DNA from: Desulfobacteraceae bacterium
GTDB taxonomy: Bacteria > Desulfobacterota > Desulfobacteria > Desulfobacterales > Desulfobacteraceae
Direction: 5' to 3'
Length of the DNA stretch: 9,504 nucleotides
NCBI GenBank assembly: GCA_003354055.1
Contig: PIVQ01000245.1
Location: 1 to 9,504, forward strand
Shown here: positions 5,204 through 9,504 of the stretch, in pieces
Numbering within the stretch: the first letter of the stretch is position 1
How the letters are laid out: every line of letters begins with the position of its first letter
Notes under the pieces: model-generated
Databases searched by the model: none
Told to the model about the DNA's origin: nothing
The model's input: the letters and a program-made list of their open reading frames with translations, nothing else
Made by a program: the position numbers and the translations under genes

Positions 5204-7876
5204 TTAAGAGTTTATCATTTTTTCAGCCAGATCCATAGTGCTCAGCCGTTGCTGTGCAAGCCGCGCCCATACTGAATCATAAGATCCTGCCACCTGTTCA
5301 AAGGCCTCTTTTGCCTTATCCATTATATTACCACGCTGGTAGGCATCCCCCAATAGAAAACCGATATTGGCCTTTGCCCGTTCCCCTTCTGAAAAACTTA
5401 AGGCCTTTGAAAAGGCATCTGCAGCCTGAACATAGGATTTCAGAACCAGAAAAGTACTCCCTAAGGTTTTATACGAAACAGCCAGAATTTCATAGTTTTT
5501 TCCCGGGGCAGAAGCATATTCTTTGACGGATTTTTCTCTGAGCCGGACAGCTGCCCGAAGATCGCCTTTTTTCTCAAGCACGTCAGAGTGATACATAAGA
5601 ATCTCACCCCGTTCAAGGGCCTTTTTGGAGGCCGCATATGCCCGGTTAAATGCCCCGGTGGCCTTGGCATAGCTGTCCTTTTCCAAATAAATCTGTCCCA
5701 TCCGGGTTAACACCTCTACCTTTTGGTTGCTTTTGGGAAACCGTTTGGCAAATGAGGCATACAACTTTAAAGCATCGTTGTCCCGTCCCGATTCATCCAT
5801 AGCCCGCCCCAGCCCAAAGAGAAGTTCTGGGGACCGTTCAGAGCGTTTATACTGTTTATATGCTGTGATCAACTGATTAAAGGCCTCTTCATAAAGGTTG
5901 GCCTTCAGATAAGCCAACCCCACCCGAAACGCGATCAACCGGCTGCTCATCTTATCCAGCTTGACATGCTCCAGCTCATACCGGTTCAGCACTGAAGTAT
6001 ATTCATCTGCTTTTAATTGCTCCTTGAAAAGGGCTTCATAGGCACGCTGCATCAATTTGATAGCCTCATACCGCAGTCCTCTGGGATGGGTGGACAGGAG
6101 ATCATCAATCTCTTGGATACATTTATTGTACTCTCCGTTTTTCTGATAAATTTCCGCCAGGCGCATCATGGCAATTCTGGCATAGGTATTTTCAGGAAAC
6201 CGGGTTTTGATCATCTCATAAATCTCTATTTTCTCAGAATCGGTTTTCAAATAACGGGCAACACCTATGGAAGCATTGATGAACCCAAGGGAATCCGGGA
6301 ATTTTTCCCTGACAAGTTCATAAATTTTCAGGGCTTTTTCCTCTTTGTTCTCCATGCCATAGGCATCACCCACCTTGGAGAGAATCATATCCCGATCCGG
6401 AATATCCGGAAACAGATTCATCAACCGCATAAAATTGTCACGCGCCCCTTTGCTAAGACCCAGTTCGAAACTGGCATTACCCGTATACCTGAGCAGATCA
6501 GGGGATTCATAGACCTTTTTGGCATCATTTTTTATCACATAGTTAAACACGCTCAGGGCGTCAAAATACTGGCGTTTGTCATATAAGGCCTTTCCATATC
6601 CCACACCGGCATCAGTAATATAGCTGTTGTCCAGGGGCGACTGAAACACCTCTTTGTAAAGACGAAGGGCTTTATCCGTATATCCTTTTTCATCATAGAT
6701 TCGCGCCAGGTAAAACTGAACCTCGGGCATCCCGGTATACTCGGCATATCCCTTGCGGATAATACTCAAATATCCTTCGGAAGCAGACATATTTTTCAAT
6801 GCAGCCTGGATCATCCCGATTCCGGCATAGGCAAAGGGCACAAACCTGGATTTGGGATAAGAAACCAAGGCATCTTGAAACATCCGTTCCGCCTTGATCA
6901 GACGGGCATAATCTTCTTCCTCAATATTTTTATAATAGACATAGGCCCGTAAGTAATAAACCTGCTCCAGGCATGAAAAATTTTCTTTACGCATATACTG
7001 GTCCAGAATCTCATAGGCTTCCTTATATAATTCCTTTTTAATAAGCAAAACAGCATTCTCAATCGGTTTTGCTTCACAAATGGAATCAGATCCCCGGTGA
7101 ATATCACTTATATCACCTCTGAACTCACTTTTTGTACGCTTTGGCGGCACATAAATAGGCGGTGTTTTTAGTTCTGCAATTTTCTCAGACCGGCTTTGGA
7201 CTTTTGGCACTTTTTTCACGGCCGGAGGAGGTGTCGATAAAGAAACCGTCGCCTTTTTAACAGACTGTTTCGGAGGAGATACTGAAGCTGGGTCAGATAA
7301 TTTTTCAGTCACAGGTTTAGAGGAGGGCTGAGACTCCGTCTTTTTTTGAGGCGCTGCATCTTTTTGAGGCGTCGCTTCTCTTTGAGCTGCCGTTGCTGTC
7401 ACATTCTTGTCGGCCAGAGGCTTTGGTGTTTCTTCTTTCTTAACCGGGAGAACCCTCTTTTTTCCCTTATCCAATACCACGGTCAGCCGGGTATTATTTT
7501 TATTAAATGACGAGGCTATTTTCCCATAGGCCATTTTTCCGGTTACCACAACAGCCACCACGTTCCCGTCAAGGGATTCGACATTTACGGAATGGATGGC
7601 AGGATGATCCTTACCCAAAATCTTATAGCCTTTGGCCAGGACGACGTTTTTGATGGCGACCAACACCTCTTTTTCACCGATCCGGATCACCTTTACCGGT
7701 GCTTTTCCCGTCACTTCAAACTCAACAGACAGGGGGGCATCCTTGATAAGGATTTTGTTCACTACAGGAAGCTTGGCCATGGCAATTCCGGCAAAACAGA
7801 TCTGGATACACACGAATAGTGCCGTCGACCATAACAGTCTCAGATATGTGGATGCTGTGGGTGCTAATTCTCTCAT
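5204..7876 (-). CDS. Large secreted TPR protein, possible PflA-like flagellar motor scaffold
   Basis: This 890-aa protein has an N-terminal signal peptide: Arg13, a hydrophobic run at about 14-31, and a likely cleavage after AMA at 34. No good lipobox is present, so a periplasmic product is expected. Residues about 36-137 form an all-beta segment that may be AMIN-like. Residues about 141-250 are a Lys/Pro/Ser/Thr-rich linker with hexapeptide repeats. From about 270 to 885 there is a long alpha-helical array of TPR-type units, for example YAGIGMIQAAL, YLARIYDEKGYTDKALRLYKEV and FLLGDAYQRGNIMDKAKEAF. It lies between two flagellar activators and heads an operon with EBP2. The order signal peptide, beta domain, linker, TPR superhelix matches the architecture reported for Campylobacter PflA, a periplasmic motor scaffold. 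That link is inference from architecture and context. A cell-envelope or outer-membrane assembly TPR protein is the alternative. The start at 7876 has only a weak AGGG upstream. Confidence 0.85.
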   Translation of the reverse strand: MRELAPTASTYLRLLWSTALFVCIQICFAGIAMAKLPVVNKILIKDAPLSVEFEVTGKAPVKVIRIGEKEVLVAIKNVVLAKGYKILGKDHPAIHSVNVESLDGNVVAVVVTGKMAYGKIASSFNKNNTRLTVVLDKGKKRVLPVKKEETPKPLADKNVTATAAQREATPQKDAAPQKKTESQPSSKPVTEKLSDPASVSPPKQSVKKATVSLSTPPPAVKKVPKVQSRSEKIAELKTPPIYVPPKRTKSEFRGDISDIHRGSDSICEAKPIENAVLLIKKELYKEAYEILDQYMRKENFSCLEQVYYLRAYVYYKNIEEEDYARLIKAERMFQDALVSYPKSRFVPFAYAGIGMIQAALKNMSASEGYLSIIRKGYAEYTGMPEVQFYLARIYDEKGYTDKALRLYKEVFQSPLDNSYITDAGVGYGKALYDKRQYFDALSVFNYVIKNDAKKVYESPDLLRYTGNASFELGLSKGARDNFMRLMNLFPDIPDRDMILSKVGDAYGMENKEEKALKIYELVREKFPDSLGFINASIGVARYLKTDSEKIEIYEMIKTRFPENTYARIAMMRLAEIYQKNGEYNKCIQEIDDLLSTHPRGLRYEAIKLMQRAYEALFKEQLKADEYTSVLNRYELEHVKLDKMSSRLIAFRVGLAYLKANLYEEAFNQLITAYKQYKRSERSPELLFGLGRAMDESGRDNDALKLYASFAKRFPKSNQKVEVLTRMGQIYLEKDSYAKATGAFNRAYAASKKALERGEILMYHSDVLEKKGDLRAAVRLREKSVKEYASAPGKNYEILAVSYKTLGSTFLVLKSYVQAADAFSKALSFSEGERAKANIGFLLGDAYQRGNIMDKAKEAFEQVAGSYDSVWARLAQQRLSTMDLAEKMINS
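7337..7390 (-). repeat. Three degenerate 18-bp (6-residue) repeats in the TPR protein linker
   Basis: Residues 163-180 read AAQREA, TPQKDA and APQKKT, an 18-bp period that is also visible in the DNA as repeated TTTTTGAGGCG on the plus strand. The repeat lies in the low-complexity linker between the beta domain and the TPR array. Replication slippage would explain it, and copy number may vary between strains. Confidence 0.7.
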
Positions 7877-7919
7877 AACGTATTCTTTGCCCTATGGGTT
7901 AACAGTTGGAGAACTATTA

Positions 7920-7935
7920 AGCAAATAATATGCCA
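7920..7935 (-). promoter_or_regulatory. Sigma54-type promoter for the TPR gene and EBP2
   Basis: The minus strand reads TGGCATATTATTTGCT, matching TGGCACG-N4-TTGCW with two mismatches and exact GG-N10-GC spacing. The -24 GG is at 7934-7933 and the -12 GC at 7922-7921. Transcription is predicted to start near 7909, leaving a leader of about 33 nt before the ATG at 7876. It sits in the 171-bp gap after EBP1. No convincing terminator is visible in that gap, so read-through from cheY-EBP1 is also possible. Confidence 0.75.
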
Positions 7936-8047
7936 TGTCCATAATACGGATATCATAACAGATCAATACGCCAATTAAAAGGCCGAAAACTATGTTTGTG
8001 AGGCAAAAAGCAGGTAGGAAGCGGGGGGATGGAATCCTCTATAGGTG

Positions 8048-9103
8048 TCAAAAAAATGGCATTTCAGATTCAGGCTCGATGTTCATTTTTTTGATTTTTT
8101 CAACTAGGGTGGTTCGGTTCATTTTAAGCATTTCAGCAGCCCGTGCCTTTATCCACCCGGTTTCATTCAGTGCATGGGTGATCAATGACCGCTGGTAAAG
8201 CGCCACAGCTTCTGAGAACCCGACATCATTCATAAATACAGAGGATACTGAAGGAGAGCCCTGATTTGGTGTGACGCCGGTCATACATTCCGGCAGATCC
8301 TGAACCTGGACATCTTCTTCCTCCACCAATACGGAAATCCGCTCAACAAGATTCTCAAGTTCCCGGATATTTCCCGGCCATTCATACCGCATCAATACCT
8401 GACAAGCGATTTCAGTAAACCGCTTTATCTGGAAATCCGATACCCGCCGGGACAAATTTGTCTGGAAATGCTCGGTCAACGGCATGATATCTTCGGTCCG
8501 CTCCCTCAAAGGCAAAATATGGATGGGAATTACATTGAGGCGATAGTAAAGATCTTCACGAAATATTCCTTTTGCTATGGCAGAAGGCAGGTCCTTATTG
8601 GTTGCTGAAATCACCCGGATATCTACCTCAAGTGTCTGGGTTCCCCCGACCCGTTCAAACCGTCTTTCCTGCAATGCCCGCAACAGCTTAACCTGGAGAT
8701 CCGGACTCATATCTCCGATCTCATCCAAAAAAATTGTTCCCTGATCTGCGATTTCAAACCGGCCTATTCTCTGCCTGTGAGCACCTGTAAACGCCCCTTT
8801 TTCATGGCCGAACAGCTCACTTTCAAGCAGTTCACCGGGAATTGCCCCGCAATTAATAATAACCATGGGACCGTTTCTTCTGGCTGAATTCTTATGAATA
8901 GCCTTTGCAATCAGTTCTTTACCCGTGCCGCTCTCTCCTGTGATCAATACTGAAGAGTCGGACTTGGCTACCTTTCTTGCCGTATCCAGCACCTTGAGCA
9001 ACCCTTTGCTTACACCGGCAATCCCACCCCGGTCAAACGGGCGGTCCTCCATAGGCTGGTGAGACTCTTCAATGGATGCTTCAGCCATGGGGGCAATACT
9101 CAT
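8048..9103 (-). CDS. Sigma54-dependent activator without a receiver domain (EBP1)
   Basis: This is a 351-aa sigma54 activator made almost only of the AAA+ and DNA-binding parts. The AAA+ domain starts near residue 28, with Walker A GESGTGKE at 56-63, GAFTGA at 103-108, Walker B TIFLDE at 123-128, and the [10 protein letters not shown] and [10 protein letters not shown] motifs of the family. The C-terminus carries a Fis-type helix-turn-helix at about 306-340 ([25 protein letters not shown]). Only about 27 mostly polar residues precede the ATPase, so there is no receiver, GAF or FleQ-type N-terminal domain. In this it resembles PspF, whose activity is set by a separate protein. Its ATG overlaps the cheY stop by 4 nt (ATGA), implying translational coupling. 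By position it may be the upstream master regulator (FlrA/FleQ role) acting on the 7920-7935 promoter. That role is inference. The gene appears intact. Confidence 0.92.
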   Translation of the reverse strand: MSIAPMAEASIEESHQPMEDRPFDRGGIAGVSKGLLKVLDTARKVAKSDSSVLITGESGTGKELIAKAIHKNSARRNGPMVIINCGAIPGELLESELFGHEKGAFTGAHRQRIGRFEIADQGTIFLDEIGDMSPDLQVKLLRALQERRFERVGGTQTLEVDIRVISATNKDLPSAIAKGIFREDLYYRLNVIPIHILPLRERTEDIMPLTEHFQTNLSRRVSDFQIKRFTEIACQVLMRYEWPGNIRELENLVERISVLVEEEDVQVQDLPECMTGVTPNQGSPSVSSVFMNDVGFSEAVALYQRSLITHALNETGWIKARAAEMLKMNRTTLVEKIKKMNIEPESEMPFF

Positions 9104-9480
9104 CTTAAAATCTTTTTCAATTTATCGGAAATTGCTTCAGCCGTAAAGGGTTTGACCACATAGTTGGAGACTCCTGCCTGAACCGCTTCAATAACATTCT
9201 GTTTCTGGGCCTCTGCCGTTACCATCAGAAAAGGAGCTGTTTTGTACTGAGAGCTGGCTCGGACCTTTTTCAACAATTCCAGCCCGGTCATTTTGGGCAT
9301 GTTCCAGTCAGATATGATCAAGTCAATTTTCTGACTCTCTAGTACGTCCCAGGCTGTTGTACCATCATCAGCTTCCACAAGATTTTTAAAACCAAGCTGT
9401 TTTAAAATATTCTTCAAAATACGGCGCATGGTAGCAAAATCGTCAACAATCAGAATCTTGATGGATGTGTCCATTGCCAC
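9100..9480 (-). CDS. cheY: Chemotaxis response regulator CheY
   Basis: This 126-aa single-domain receiver fits chemotaxis CheY, which when phosphorylated by CheA binds the flagellar switch and changes rotation. All active-site positions are present: acidic pair Asp13-Asp14, phosphoacceptor Asp58 in SDWNMP, Thr88 in VTAE, aromatic Tyr107, and Lys110 in KPF. The segment [18 protein letters not shown] is very close to classical CheY. The GTG at 9480 is chosen because AAGGAGG at 9486-9492 stands 5 nt away; an in-frame ATG at 9474 (codon 3) would have an 11-nt spacing. The stop overlaps the start of EBP1 by 4 nt, so the two are made together. That leaves open whether this CheY also regulates EBP1 in trans. 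Confidence 0.95.
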   Translation of the reverse strand: MAMDTSIKILIVDDFATMRRILKNILKQLGFKNLVEADDGTTAWDVLESQKIDLIISDWNMPKMTGLELLKKVRASSQYKTAPFLMVTAEAQKQNVIEAVQAGVSNYVVKPFTAEAISDKLKKILR

Positions 9481-9485
9481 ATATT

Positions 9486-9492
9486 CCTCCTT
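9486..9492 (-). promoter_or_regulatory. Strong ribosome binding site of cheY
   Basis: AAGGAGG on the minus strand is a near-perfect anti-16S match, 5 nt before GTG at 9480 and 11 nt before ATG at 9474. The spacing favours the GTG start. Only 12 bases of window lie beyond it, so the promoter of this operon is not visible. Confidence 0.8.
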
Positions 9493-9504
9493 AATTGGAT
9501 TTTA

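Noticed and set aside
6017..6586. Plus-strand open frame of 189 codons inside the TPR gene
   Set aside because: It is antisense to a well-formed TPR region, with no family motif and no convincing ribosome site.
7935..7953. Imperfect palindrome ATATCC-N7-GGACAT just upstream of the TPR promoter as an activator site
   Set aside because: The arms are 6 nt with one mismatch and overlap the -24 element. This is too weak to call without other copies.
7877..8047. Terminator or small gene in the gap between EBP1 and the TPR gene
   Set aside because: No stable hairpin with a T run and no plausible short coding frame with a ribosome site was seen. The sigma54 element is the only supported feature.
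4527..8814. 22-nt identical word shared by EBP2 (4527-4548) and EBP1 (8793-8814) as evidence of recombination or a mobile repeat
   Set aside because: It encodes the FGHEKGAF stretch ahead of the GAFTGA loop, one of the most conserved parts of sigma54 activators. Shared codon use explains the identity, and the flanks diverge at once.

Overview
This window is part of a flagellar and chemotaxis gene cluster. Every real gene lies on the minus strand, so transcription runs from position 9504 down to 1. The gene set (sigma54 activators, flgBC-fliEFG order, a large secreted TPR protein) and the protein style suggest a Gram-negative deltaproteobacterium, probably a Desulfobacterales-type sulfate reducer. 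That placement is an inference from recognition, not a computed result.

In transcription order there are three blocks. (1) 9480-8048: a canonical chemotaxis CheY overlapping by 4 nt a sigma54 activator that has no receiver or other N-terminal regulatory domain (EBP1). (2) 7876-3812: an 890-aa secreted protein with a beta-rich N-terminal domain, a Lys/Pro/Ser-rich linker and a long TPR array, followed 15 nt later by an NtrC-type activator (EBP2) with a partly degenerate receiver. (3) 3692-1: flgB, flgC, fliE, fliF and the first 241 codons of fliG, tightly packed. These encode the proximal rod, its MS-ring junction, the MS ring and the first switch protein. fliG runs off the left edge.

The two sizeable intergenic gaps each hold a strong sigma54-type promoter candidate with exact GG-N10-GC spacing. 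One is at 7920-7935 before the TPR gene, and one is at 3787-3804 before flgB. This suggests a cascade: EBP1 fires the TPR-EBP2 operon, and EBP2 then fires flgBC-fliEFG, in the manner of the FlrA-FlrC or FleQ-FleR hierarchies. No histidine kinase gene is visible next to either activator.

The main points for a second look are: a four-copy 12-residue repeat in the cytoplasmic tail of FliF; inverted and tandem repeats just downstream of the flgB promoter that could be activator sites; the receiver-less activator co-translated with CheY; and the TPR protein, whose architecture resembles the periplasmic motor scaffold PflA of Campylobacter. No RNA genes, insertion sequences, CRISPR arrays or convincing intrinsic terminators were seen. 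No stretch longer than 300 bases lacks a gene.
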